Assembly (NCBI GenBank): GCA_947561715.1
Contig: OX387202.1
Coordinates: 5,841,001-5,905,000 of the forward strand
DNA length: 64,000 bases
Origin: Ascidia mentula
Taxonomy: Eukaryota; Chordata; Ascidiacea; Phlebobranchia; Ascidiidae
Direction: 5' to 3'
In this document: in pieces, positions 10,037 through 21,329 of the stretch
Layout: each line of letters opens with the position of its first letter
How positions within the stretch are numbered: position 1 is the first letter of the stretch
Made by a program: the position numbers and the translations under genes
The notes under the pieces: model-generated
The model's input: only the letters and a program-made list of their open reading frames with translations
Databases searched by the model: none
What the model was told of the DNA's origin: nothing

Positions 10037-11680
10037 TTACTGAAGGCCGCATAAAATTTTTATTATTTGAACAATAGAACGCAAGCACATAACAAGTTTC
10101 CAAATTGCATTCTCTGTGTCAACAATTTTATCAAAAATCAGTAGGGGAAACATTCTTAGCATACACCAGTTTTGTGATGCATTTCCTATCAAACGTTTGC
10201 CGGCAGAAGATAATTTTACTGGTTTTGAAAGGGCATCCAGGGCGTTAAATTTAAACGACTGTATTCTGCCATTTAAAAAATCCAAAGTAAACCATTTATG
10301 TTTTACAAAATATGCAATGTAAAGCATTAGGTCATACTGTACAACACCTTCAAAAACATCATGAGCTCTACATGGGGGCAAACCAGGGGAAGCAACATGA
10401 AAATACTGCATGTCATTCAAAATGCTTCCCTTCAATCCGTTACTATTTTCCATATGCAAATTGTCATATATTGATTTAGTGTAAAGTGTTTTTGTACATG
10501 CATGGTCTGTGGAAAACTCTGTACGAGTTATGGTACAATATCTACAAAAATAGGTGGAGGAACTAAAGTTTGTTGTAAAACCACCAAGCCAGTGACTTCC
10601 TAGATTGTCACCACATACACATAACAGGCTGCCTCGCACATTAAACCCAACACCAACATCAATACCAGTGGTCTCCAAAGTTTTTAAGTCATCAAGCAAT
10701 GGTTAAAATAACATGCTTTTGTTTTCCTCATTAACATTGGCCTCTTTGCATAATGAACCAAATCTATTTTTGATCGGTTACATGGATACAAATTCTGCAG
10801 GGTGTAATACACAGCCAAAATCTTGTGCTTTCGTTTGGCAGAACCCAAAGGATTGACAATTTCAAATGCATCTTGGTATAAAATGATTTTTAGTGAATAT
10901 CTGTCATTTTGAAAAAGTGGATTTGACTGAAATATTTTTCCATCTGAAAAGTCATAAAAACCTTCAAATAAAAAAGTGTACCAAGGGGTTCAAAAATTTT
11001 TGCTTAACTTTTTCATCCTTAAAAAATGTTTTCAAAGTGTCCAGAACTGATATATATTGAAAATTGAAATTTGCTGAGTGCCCCAAATTTAGTTCAATTG
11101 AAGGAACATAATTAAACTTCTGCAAAAACTGTTGTTCTCTTAGATAAGATGAGCCAAAATTGGTAGAATCCAAAAAACTGTTCAGCGAATCCTGCTTTTT
11201 GAGGTCATCTAGTATTTTGCTAGATATATCAGTACAAACATTTTCATCTTTCAAAATGGACTCAAGCTGAAAATATATCTGAGAAGTGTACTTTGATAGC
11301 AACTGTTTCCAATACACAATTATTTTATCAACAGTTTGAATTGGTACCAAATATTTTTATTGAAGCATAAAATGAAACAGCAAAACATCTTTTTCCCAGT
11401 CTTTGTTAATCTGCGATGTAACACTTCTTTGCTCTTCAGTTTCTAACGGAGTACAATTAACCTCCTCAGTTAAAGTTTCCTGATCTGTTTCGTGTGCTTT
11501 TTTCTGCAGTCCGTCGTGGCAACGAGAAAAATGAGACGAAAACGAGGCCACAACTGAATAAGTTTTGTTGCAACTTTCCACGGGGCATTTCATTTCAAAT
11601 CCTTGACGGATGTGGTTTTTGTAATCTTTCATTTTCTCCTGCCACGTGTTAAACATTTTTTTTGCAAAATTGCAAATCAC
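10037..11680 (-). pseudogene. CACTA-like transposase, multiple frames
   Basis: Three minus-strand frames join. 11,680-11,357 has an N-terminal C2H2-type finger (CPVESCNKTYSVVASFSSHF then SRCH). 11,350-10,700 includes LYQDAFEIVNPLGSAKRKHK and ILAVYYTLQNLYP. 10,699-10,037 includes LCVCGDNLGSHWLGGFTTNF, YFCRYCTITRTEF and PGLPPCRAHDVFEGVVQYDL. The motifs YQDxFExxNPLGS..HK, GDNLG..GF..F...CRxC and HDxFEGV...L belong to a transposon-encoded family widespread in fish and invertebrates; I associate it with EnSpm/CACTA mainly because of the termini at 5,128 and 12,246. Stops separate the frames (for example after CYFNHCLMT), so it is nonfunctional. Confidence 0.6.
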
Positions 11681-11939
11681 AGGCCAAGGAGACCATTCTT
11701 ACCCTACACTAAATAGCAAAACGAAATCTTAACCCAAACAAACATTAATAATTTGTAATTATTCAATTAATGCTACTTGCTCTATCGCTACAATACATAA
11801 TCTATAGCAACTAAAAACATGTTGCACGCGAATGCTTCAACTCTCGCTCTCGGCTTCGCCACGAGGTAACTTGCGCATGCGTAGTAGCCGTTATAGACTA
11901 ACTCGTTATAGCGAAGAAGGCAGTAGAACTTTGTTATAT

Positions 11940-12246
11940 CAGACGGTTAAGTAACTTAACAAACAATATATAATATTACGTAGTTTGTCACAAGCTGAAT
12001 GGGATAATTTACGTAACATGCCATTTGGCATGAAATATCACCTTTTAACAAGCCATATACATCCCATACATATATAGTTACATTGTTCTATCAGTTGTGT
12101 AAAGCAACTTACGGCATATTCACGACATTTTTTACGTAAACCAACATAATTATACGGAAATTTTCCGTAAATCTAGTTTACGTTCCCATGCCGTAAATAC
12201 AAAACTGTTACGTTTCAAGTAAATATTACGAAAATTTTTAACAGTG
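11940..12246. repeat. Right terminal and subterminal repeats of the CACTA-like element
   Basis: Contains many inverted copies of TTACGT/TTACGG/CCGTAA words between 11,940 and 12,235. It ends TTTTTAACAGTG at 12,246, which read inward is CACTGTTAAAAA. It pairs with the left terminus at 5,128. Confidence 0.55.
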
Positions 12247-12422
12247 CATGTTAATAATTAAAATAAGAGATTTTCATAACTTTAAAACATTTTTGGCGAA
12301 AAAAGTTGCTAAATATGGCTACTGTTTTCTGAGATACAGCTGATCAAAGTCGCATTTTTTACCGCTGCGAACGAAATCGTGCGAAAGCGAGATTATTGTT
12401 ACGTGACGTCATAGAAGGCGCT

Positions 12423-13400
12423 ACGGTCGTTCGAGTGCTGGCAGCAAGCCTTATGCGTAGGAATGGAAAACATCATCAAATTTGTTTAGTATAGTTTTGC
12501 ATTAAATTGGGGACAACAAGTAAACAAGTGCAACAAACGGATTTTAATGTTAATTTGAGCTGCAGACAGATGGCCGTTGTTTCGACCCATTATGTCTTAT
12601 TTAGTTATGTAATAATAAAACAGTTACTGGGACAGGGTGTTCTTGTTGTTACAGCATTTTATGATCGCTAACGTGATACATGAACTTTTGAAAACACGAC
12701 AGAGACAAACCGTCTGTTTAGTATTGTCGTTTTGTCCATTTACGGCAAAAGTTAGAAGTAGGTTAATTAATTTTTTACCGCCGAGTAAGGCTGACCAAAT
12801 TAGTTGTTTATGCAACACAGTTATTCTGTCATAATACCACTTTTTCCGTGACAGTAGCGTTGTCTACAAGTTCGCGTCATAAATGATTTATTTAATTCCC
12901 CACAATCAACCACTATTTTATTTTTCGCAACATAGTTGTAACTGGAAATGTTGGAATCATCAAATTAAAATCAACAGAAAGGTGAGGTTAAAGTTATGAC
13001 ATCACACCCAAAATGACGTCATGTAATGTCACTGAGCAAAGAAACGCACAATCCCCGTCGTATAGAAGTACAAAGTAATGTCGTTTCTGCCATACTCTAT
13101 ATATGGTCTTTTAATAATTAGAGAAATGTATTCCTTTCGTTTGTGATGTCACAGTGACATACTTTTGTGTGATGTAAAACTTTGTCCTGACCTTTGGGGT
13201 AACGTAATTTGTCGACACTCCTATGTTTGAAACTATTCGATATCTGCAATATAAGGCGCCTTCTCCTATCTAAACAATGCATTTTGCCGACGCGAGCGCC
13301 TCATGATTTTTGGTCGCCGCTACTTTTTGTGCAGTTTTCTACATTTTTTAGTTGACGTAGAACCGTAAAACTTTGGATATATGTTACCTGTAGATCTACC
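12423..13400 (+). repeat. Dispersed repeat R1, copy A
   Basis: Shares blocks with 19,420-20,100 in inverted orientation (the GTGCTGGCAGCAAGCCTTA, GTGCAACAAACGGATTTTAA and GGCGCCTTCTCCTATCTAAA blocks) and with 38,590-38,935. Contains tracts such as TTAAAGTTATGACATCACAC and TGACGTCATGTAATGTCAC common to all three. On the minus strand it encodes an open frame (12,840-12,624) matching the one in copy B. The class is not identified; termini are not defined. Confidence 0.75.
12624..12840 (-). CDS. ORF conserved between R1 repeat copies, unknown product
   Basis: The frame reads YDRITVLHKQLIWSALLGG then INLLLTFAVNGQ and KQTVCLCRVFKSS. The inverted copy at 19,724 reads ITVLHNQLIWSGFLGG, INLFLSFAVSGR and KQTVCLCRVFKSS. 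The two agree at most positions with conservative differences, which hints at a coding segment of a transposable element. I do not recognise the family. A short conserved nucleotide segment could give the same result by chance. Confidence 0.25.
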
Positions 13401-13639
13401 TTCAGTTTTACGCAAAGTTGCCATGCCCTTGGCATATGCACTTAAAATAATCCACCAATTCTTATTAACTCTGTTACACCACCACGTGTAAAAATGTATT
13501 TGTATCAATTTTATTTCTCAAATTTCTTTCCCTGTGCCCAACCTCATCATATAATCTGCTCTAAATCTTGACAAAATGAAATTATTCTCCCGGCAAGTTG
13601 TGCACTTGAGCACCAGTGTGTCTCGACCACAATATAACG

Positions 13640-13710
13640 GCTGTGTTCAAATAGATAACAGGGCCTGGTTAACCCTGGGATCGTAAGTTCGAACCTCACC
13701 GAGAGCTTGA
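13640..13710 (+). repeat. tRNA-derived SINE-like fragment
   Basis: GGGCCTGGTTAACCCTGGGA followed by TCGTAAGTTCGAACCTCACC and GAGAGC resembles the anticodon-TpsiC half of a tRNA with a B-box (GTTCGAACC). It closely matches the minus-strand tRNA-like unit at 39,665-39,739. The D-arm half is not recognisable. Confidence 0.55.
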
Positions 13711-16700
13711 TTTTAAAGATTTTGCTCCGACTTATCGAAAAACAACAGTGAACCTATTCCCAACATTACAATAAAAAAATCCATCAGAACTTGCACAATA
13801 TTTGTGGATATTTCGGTAACCCTTTTGATTCTTAACTTGTGCGCGATTAAAATTTAGATTTGTTTTTATTGGTTTGTGAATTATTTGTGGATTACTGACT
13901 GTTCTTGATTTACCCTGCAAGTTAGTTTATTGGGACGTCAATATATGTTCTGCATGATTAGCTGCACGTGTTAAAATAAATCCAGATAAAAGATATGCAT
14001 GAATGAACAAGATATAAAGTAGCTGCAGAAGGACGAGAATATTGTGTGTTGACGACTTTGAAACTTTTAGTTATGATTTTGCCACATTGGGTATACAGCT
14101 AAGTGTTGTCACGTAAATTAAAATTGACTTCGACTCCACAAATATTTCCGACTCAAAAAATTGTGTTTAAACTTTCCTAATAGCTGTGTGCTGTGGCCAG
14201 TGGAAGCATTTGAGATTGGTTTAGTGGGATTGGAGTTCGGATAGACTTCTTTGCTACCTCCGCGCATTTACACCTTTATTACAGAATTTTATTTTCTTTG
14301 ACAAAAATACGCTTTCCTCGCGTTCTCACTTGTTTTCAACTTTCTGTAATAAACTTCAGTGGCGATCACAGGCAGTTTGAAAGTCTGCGATGATTGAACT
14401 TCTACAGTTATCAAAAATCACTGATTCCCGTTAAAGTTTAAGAAGTTCGATAGCTATCTTGGCATTCCTAAGCTATTAAATCTTACATCATTCTCATATT
14501 CAACAGCTCGGCTTTGTATCAAGTCTGTGTAGAGCTTATTCGTTGTGTAAAATTGTTTGAGAGCGTTAAGTTCCCTTCCCACCTATTTTACTGTGGTCGT
14601 TGAGAGAACATCCAACATTTGTAAAAGATCATCCACATCTCTTGAACTCCCAGCTTGATTGATAGATGTATGTTTAAGTATTGTATGGCACATGCGAATT
14701 TTAATCGCATAAAACTGTTCTGTGAACATGTATGAAGCTTACGTTATAGCAGTTAAACCATTTCGTGTAGATAGAGCAAATGGATTATATTGATTAAACC
14801 AACTCATTTCCAAATCGCTCATATATTTTAAGTTGACTTAACGTCACCTTGTTCCTGTGGAGCAGGAGATGACATATTTGTCTGCAAGTTCCAACGTTCC
14901 TTCGATGTTTGCTAGGAAATATGCATGTTAGGATTTTTACCAACAGACAACAATTTTTCCGACGCCTATATAATTCAAATAGAAACATTTTAAGCTGATA
15001 TCATTGCATTGAGTTTTAATGTGTTCATTAATGGTGTGAAAAATAAAACCTAAATACACTAGGTGTACAGGCTTCACAGCCGAGGCACTACAGCCTAGCT
15101 GGATCAGCCATTCTTCCCTGACAAAAGTTGGTCGCTATGATTTTTGTCGAAAATCTCACCTTAAAGTTGCGGTTGATCTGGTGATGAAATACCAAGTGGT
15201 GCAAGTTTTATTTGCCCTTGTTAGGCAAAATAACAAATAGCCTCATTCTTTATACAAGAATAAAAAAGTATTTCCTAAATCAACAAATATGCAAAATGTG
15301 CAAAGGTTTAATTAATTTTAGACATTGGTGCAAAGCACGTTCACAACAAGAGGCTGACAAACAATTCTCTATCACTATTTGACAGTCTTCCGGATATTTA
15401 TAAGTCTACCGAATCCTCGTGATATTTAAAAGTTATTTACAAGACAATTAAAAAAGCACGTCCTGTGTAACCTGTTCCAAAAGATCAGTCCATGTACGAT
15501 TCTATGGAAATCCACATCACATGGACGCCTATACGAGCTCCCATTATACCAAATGTTGTTTTAATCGTGCGTTTTTGTATCTTTTATCGTTTTTGAATTT
15601 AATGGGTATTATATGAGGCCTAATGTTGAACTTCCCAAGCGGAGAAATAACGGCTACCTTATTATTTTGTGCGGAGTAGGAGATGAGAAGTTTCGGCAAA
15701 TGTGCTTGTGATTGAAAAATGTGTACTTGAATAATGCATGAGTACGTCCGAAAAAAATGATTTGACACAGGGTTTGTGTTTTTTTATTGTTATGATTGCT
15801 TCCTGAGTCTGGAGGTTTCAAGCGAAGGTTGAGGCTGCTTGATTACGTCCTTGAGCTGGTGATGAATGTTAGGCGAAACCTTTTCTGTTATAACGCAAAA
15901 ATTCTGACCAGATATTGATAATCTAATCGCGAATAACACTAAACTCTGCAATGTCTCAGTCGACCGATACTAGTACAATCTTATTTTGTTCGAAATACCT
16001 CTGCAATTTTTACGGTAATATTATAGCACTCGGCTGGGAGTAATGCCCCTTCTATTCGCAACAGGCGCCGGGTTGGATAGTATTGATGGGGTTTGAGTAG
16101 GTTGCCGACTTCAAAATATCACAATGGTTACAACAGAACGTTCAAACCCCAAACAACACAACGATTACACTAATCATTTCCTTTTAGAGATCCAGCAAAA
16201 AATTCACCGACCGCTCAGTGGGACGATGTGGTTGGCGTTAAACACCCACATCTGATGCGAACCGTTTTTACTCATGAGCAACATCTAGTTCCTTAGTAAA
16301 ATGCTTGGTTTGTAATCTCTAACGCGCCGGTCGCAACCCATCGCCAGTGTGACTCTCCACGTTCCTACGACAAATTTGCAGTCACGTGACCACTGTTTCA
16401 CATTTTGTCACTTTTTTTCTTGTGTTTATTGTTCATTCGCGTGATAGTTTTGCGCAAACTGAAATGAATTGATATTTTAGACAACAAATCTATGTGCCTG
16501 TTATTGCACAATCGAAACCAGTGCCACAGCCAAAAGCTGCACTGATGAGACCTTACAGGTAGAAACAGTGCGTACACCTGTGTGCAGCTCTCAATACTTT
16601 CATTTATTCATTTTCATTCTATTTTTAATGGAATCATTTCCACATTATCCGCCTAGCCTTAAAACGCCAACACTTCACAATTCATTGAAACCATTGTCAA

Positions 16701-16850
16701 CTCTTATCCTTACTCACAACACAATACTGATAAGTTCAATATATCAGTTTCAGTGCTTATTCATTCCACGGGTGGTAAATCCATTACATCTCCTTCACTC
16801 GTGGTAAGGAACAGGAAGGTTTAGTTTAACCTTCCACTGCCTGTGATAAT
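13711..16850. other. Non-coding; one SINE-related piece
   Basis: No credible gene. About 15,066-15,115 (GCTGGATCAGCCATTCTTCC context) matches the SINE-associated block at 39,595-39,640. The remaining ORFs are short and without motifs. Confidence 0.5.
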
Positions 16851-16998
16851 ATTCAGCTACAAAGATGGCTTCAACCATTGAGGAAACTTCCACAAAAGCT
16901 CTAAACAGGAAACAGAAAGTTTCTCGCGCAGGTCCGCGTCTATCTTCTTAGTTAGAAAAGGGCTTCCCTGGTGTGCGGCTTTTGGCAAAAGTTTGCTG

Positions 16999-17655
16999 TT
17001 ACTCATACCTCGGTAAACGCGGGGATGGTGACATCGTCGACGACGTACACCTCGGAAGGTGGTGGAACGGCACCGGAGAATGCGAGAGTGGTACGCTTGC
17101 ATCCCCCGTGAGAACGTTGGCTTCGTAGCAGATCTGGTATTTGTTCGACTGGAGGAAATCTAATCCTAGAATAAGGTCGTGCGTAAGATTGTCCACAATG
17201 TAAAAACCCGCGCGAGTCAGCAATCCTCCCACTCGGAGGGGAAGCTCGACGCAGCCTTTTAATGCCAATTGCTGTCCGCCGGCCCCGACCAAGTTCTTCT
17301 TTGTGCACCTGTTTACCTGGTCGTGATGCTGGGCGCTTAAGGAATGCCACTTTAGGGTATTAATCAAGCAGACACCGGAGCCGGTGTTCAAAAACGCACA
17401 CATCCTCGTCTGGCCGCCCAGTAAGTTGACAAATCGCAACTGCGCTGCAGGTGTGTCGGGTTTTTGTACCGATTTTGGCGCCAAATATTTGGGTGCATCT
17501 CGAGCTATACGTTTTTGGTCGAAATGACATTTTGTCTCCGATGCGCGACGAATCGATCTGGAAAAGATGGTATGTTTCGACGTCTCGTGTTGACGTCCTT
17601 TGTGCGCATACCCGTATGCGGGCAGTCGCGCAGCATATGGCCCAGTCCACCGCAA
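16999..17655 (-). pseudogene. Gypsy aspartic protease with active-site Asp to Asn
   Basis: Near residue 85 is CAFLNTGSGVCLINTL, where retropepsins have DTG; the codon is AAC (17,388-17,386) instead of GAY. Downstream are LVGAGGQQLALKGCVELPL and NLTHDLILGLDFLQSN, the typical beta-strand and ILGxDFL segments. So the fold is recognisable but the catalytic residue is lost. The ORF overlaps the gag zinc-knuckle end in another frame. No RT follows. Confidence 0.75.
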
Positions 17656-18362
17656 TCATAGCAAGTCCGTGCTCGCACGTTGTTGTATTGTGGTCGTTCG
17701 CGCTTGATGGCATCAACTTGAGCTTGTAACGCCGCTAAGGTGTCCTCGAGTTGTTTGTTCTTTTCCTTGGAACGTTTCTCCATGTCTTCTAACTTTTTTA
17801 GTTCTAATTCCATCTCTGATGCTTTTGTGTTTACTGCAGCGACTTGGACAAAGCTGGGTGTTTGCGTATTGACAACGACTTGAGCTGCGGCTCTGAATGA
17901 TCGCCCATACTTGATGGTGATCGGGATAGTGTCCGCGAGGCGCCGGTCTTGCAAACCTTGCAATAAGGTAATGTACAGAACCTCATTTTTGAGGGCAGCT
18001 TCAGCGGAGTTGCTGTAGGCACCATCGCCCAGTGCCTGTAGGGCATAAACGAATTCACGTGCGGATTCGCCAGGTAAATGCACGCGCCTTATCAGCTCTG
18101 CGCGTTAGCGCTCTGCGTGTTGACCAGTAGCCCTTTGGCGCAATGCGCGTTCTTTAAGGTCCTTGTAGGAAACCTCAAGCAAATTTGCGTCTTTTTATTG
18201 TATTGTCCATTTCAAGTCGTTGTCAATGCTTGCCAGGAACAGGTGTCGTTTCATTTCTTCTGAGACCTCGACTCTCGTACAATAGGACTCAAATACATTA
18301 AAATACTGTCCTAGGTCAGCTCCCGGCTGTAAAGGCGGAGGTGGCATTAAAACATTAAAAGC
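17505..18362 (-). pseudogene. gag: Gypsy gag with CCHC zinc knuckle, two nonsense codons
   Basis: A start at 18,362 gives MAFNVLMPPPPLQPGADLGQ followed by YFNVFESYCTRVEVSEEMKR and HLFLASIDN. TAA stops follow near 18,195 and 18,107. The frame then remains open from 18,083 with GESAREFVYALQALGDGAY, a coiled-coil-like Lys/Glu-rich stretch around residues 95-125, and the knuckle CYDCGGLGHMLRDC (CX2CX4HX4C). Size and order match gypsy-family gag nucleocapsids. Overlaps the protease reading frame. Confidence 0.75.
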
Positions 18363-18476
18363 CATTGTTAAGAAAAAACAACCTTAAAAACATCACAAAA
18401 CCGAAATACACGTAGGGAATCTTCCCAGTAAAACCAGCCGGGTGTGGTGACATGGGTCCTGGCGTGCTTGCCAAGT

Positions 18477-19129
18477 TGTTACGGAATTATTTCGGCAGCT
18501 TTGCAATTCGGCGGTTAGATGTGTTTGGGGTGGCGATGTTATCCCCCAATTAACCCTTCTACCTAATTCGGTACTTTTCACAAAACTACCTCCCTAATTC
18601 TGATACTGCCCAGAACCATGCAATGACGGCTCACCACAAAGCCAAAGTAACCCAGGCTGATTTAACTTATTGGACGTCGTGTTAAACTAAAACGATTAAA
18701 AACAATACTAAACGTTACTGGCCAAGATCCCGATTGCTCACACACAACACTGTAACTGAGGTGTTATCAACGCGACGCCCAGAAGAAGACTCCTGGTTTT
18801 AGAGAAAATCGTTTGTTACTAAAAAAGCACCAACCAATCTGGATGCGCCTTCCCGACACGCGGCACATCCGGGGCATACAAAAATAAGCGGAGCGTGAAA
18901 TAATAGGAAAAAGTGGGAAGACGAAGGTAATAAAATAGTGTGGTGAAAGTAAGTGAAGTGCGAGACTTAAAAGCAATATGCGTGGGTAAAACAATATAAT
19001 AAATAAAGTGGTAACAACGAAAGAAAACAGTGAAATTAAAAGGTGCCAGGAAGAAAGGTGCAAACAATGAAATGCAAACAATAACTAACAAAAGTGTAAG
19101 GTGACGTGAAGTAAATAAAATTCGTTACA
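18477..19129 (-). repeat. LTR of gypsy family (653 bp)
   Basis: On the plus strand it runs TGTTACGG ... CGTTACA, so it is TG...CA on both strands. It aligns with 57,882-58,524 throughout, for example GGCGATGTTATCCCCCAATT, the TTAACTTATTGGACGTCGTG block and the TAGTGTGGTGAAAGT block. The internal gag lies on the lower-coordinate side, making this the element's 5' LTR on the minus strand. The sequence just inside contains TTGGCAAGC, a possible but unassigned primer site. Confidence 0.85.
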
Positions 19130-19419
19130 CTGCGATTGCTATGTTGTGTAAATATTCAATATTTGTATGCTTTGAGCAAAGTAGCTAACCCTGTTTTTTA
19201 AAGGGAATTTAATTGCCAGTTCATGTTACTGAGAGAATTGTTTCCTCTGAATGCGATTCCAGTATTTGTGAACAATCATAGCCGTTGTGAACAATTTCCC
19301 GCACTTCGTTTCGCATTAACACTGACTTTACTCTGTAAAACTGAAGGTACATCTACAACAACCAAAAATCCAAAAATTGTAACCAAAAATTACCAAAAAT
19401 TGTAAACCATTTGCGCTGT

Positions 19420-20100
19420 GGCGAAAAAAAATGCATTGTTTAGATAGGAGAAGGCGCCTTATAGTACAGATATCAAATAGTTTCAAAGATAGGAGAATCC
19501 ACATTACCGACATTACTCTGTACTTCGATAAGGCGAGAATGGTGCGTTTCTTTGCTCTGTGACATTACATGACGTCATTTTGTGTGTGATGTCATAACTT
19601 TAACCTTACCTTTGTGTTGATTTTGATTTGATGATTACAACATTTCTAGTTAAAACTATATTGTGAAAAAAACATTAGTGGTTGATTGCGGCGAGTTAAA
19701 TAAATCATTTAAGACGAGAACTCGTGGACAAATCTATTGACCTGCCAGGCAAAAAGTGGTATTATGACAGAATAACTGTCTTGCACAATCAGCTAATTTG
19801 GTCAGGCTTTCTCGGCGGTCAAAATGCAATTAACCTATTTCTATCTTTTGCTGTGAGTGGACGAAACGACAGTGCTAAACAGACGGTTTGTCTCTGTCGT
19901 GTTTTCAAAAGTTCCTTTAAATAGGCGAAACAGCGGCCCTTCAGTTTGCAGCTCAAATTAACATTAAAATCCGTTTGTTGCACTTGTTCACTTGTTGTCC
20001 CCTATTTAATGCAAAACTATACTAAACAAATTTTTCAATGTTTTCCATTCCTACACATAAGGCTTGCTGCCAGCACTCGCACGACCGAACATCTCTTGGT
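19420..20100 (-). repeat. Dispersed repeat R1, copy B (inverted)
   Basis: The reverse complement of the 12.4-13.3 kb repeat: GCATTGTTTAGATAGGAGAA, TAACATTAAAATCCGTTTGT and AAGGCTTGCTGCCAGCACTC all occur in reversed order. Carries the same conserved open frame on its plus strand (19,724-19,924). Confidence 0.75.
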
Positions 20101-20996
20101 TTAATTATTAGCATGTTTGATTTTTCCGTGTCACATTCACTTTAAATAAACTTCCTGTTTCGAAACTCCGCTTTGCACTTCAGTGAAAACGTGATGGAAA
20201 CTTTTAAACACTGACCCGCTATGCGAATGTGTACATCTAAGGTGACTTGATTGCTTGGCAGTTATTGTTTGTGGACATTTCAAATTTGTAAGGTTAAATG
20301 TTCTTTGTTAATAAAATGTTTATTATCCGCAAGACTTTAAATGACAAACTTGATTTTACACAAAACACTAAGTTACATCTTCCAGATAGTTGCCACAAAA
20401 TTGCGCTCAATTCAAAAGATTTTGTGAAAACATTTTCCTGCTATCCACGTTATTCTCATAATATCACCGCTCATAGATTCTATGCAAGAGGTGAATATGC
20501 ATTGGTGGAAATTGTCGGTCAACTTGTAAACTATTGTAGTGCCTGGGATCAAGAAAGCTGTATGTTTAGGCAGGGGAAGTTAAAAGGTCTCAAAGAATCA
20601 GTGGTCTCAAAGTGGTTGATGCTTTCTTAAGTTGCGCAGTCAAACTGGAGACATGAAAAACATTTGTTGATGAGGCGGCAACCGCAACACGAGAAAGACA
20701 ATGGCGCGCTTCGATGCAAAGGCGAACACTGTGGTCGCCACGATCTAAATTTTACTTTTCGCCCAACCTGAAAGAAGTGCACAGAGGTAGCAAGTTGCCA
20801 AACACTCTTACTCACCAGTTGATATGGTCACACACACACATGTATATGTTAATGGATTGGTTATTGTTGTATCTGGTTTTGTGAAGTTGGTCGGAGCACA
20901 GGAAGGCGCATCTTACCGATATTTTTTTTTTAGAGTATGACGTTCATCAGATTACCAACAATTTGAAGTAGTTTGCCTGTATGGATGATCACTTAC

Positions 20997-21329
20997 CATT
21001 GCTTCCAGAATAAAGAAAACAACATTACGGCTAACAACCACATTTGAGAGTTTTGGGAATAATGGCCTTAAATTTAATATATTCAGGGTTAAGTCCGTCG
21101 CCACTAGTAACTTGGACTTTTGAAGCATGCTGTCGACACTTTCAATGTCTCTTTGGAGATTTACATTGTTTTTAACTATTGGTTCTTCTTTTGTGGTTAA
21201 TTGACTTTGCTTGCTTTTATGTCTTTCTGTTACCCATGGCTGTAAGAAGCTTTCTGAAACGTAACACACATTCATTGTTTCATGTTCCTTTGAAACCTTG
21301 TTATAACAAAGACCATGGAGTGTTTCCAA
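20997..21329 (-). CDS. Candidate exon of unknown gene
   Basis: An open minus-strand segment ending at a good donor (GCAATG|GTAAGTGA at 20,997). It encodes about 110 residues including CYVSESFLQPWVTERHKSK, NLQRDIESVDSMLQKSKLLV and NVVVSRNVVFFILEAM. The composition is protein-like and no low-complexity bias is evident, but no acceptor was found upstream and I recognise no domain. It could be a first or internal exon of an extracellular protein on the same strand as the GPCR genes, or a chance ORF. Confidence 0.25.

Larger units (their letters stand above)
5128..12246 (-). mobile_element. CACTA/EnSpm-like DNA transposon with nested LTR element
   Basis: The right end read inward on the minus strand starts CACTGTTAAAAATTTT; the left end starts CATTGTTAAAAAAATTT, a one-mismatch match over the first 11 bases. 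Both ends carry many copies of TTACGG/ACGTAA words in the terminal 200-300 bp, as expected for CACTA subterminal repeats. Inside are two minus-strand ORF groups: a transposase-like protein (11,680-10,037) and a second ORF (6,293-5,561). A gypsy-type LTR element occupies about 6,399-10,030 between them. Two bases (CA) flank both ends, consistent with a short target duplication but weak. The superfamily call rests on termini plus recalled similarity of the protein; the copy is dead because of frameshifts and the insertion. Confidence 0.6.
16857..19129 (-). mobile_element. Ty3/gypsy element fragment: LTR-gag-protease
   Basis: Read on the minus strand: an LTR (19,129-18,477), a leader, gag from about 18,362, and protease to about 17,000. 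Sequence loses similarity before any RT domain near 16,860. The LTR matches the solo LTR at 57,882-58,524 over its whole length. Gag carries two stops, and the protease catalytic Asp is changed to Asn. A degraded, 3'-truncated copy. Confidence 0.8.

Noticed and set aside
20298..20630. 110-residue plus ORF
   Set aside because: No domain, no homologous copy in the window, no splice or start context beyond chance.
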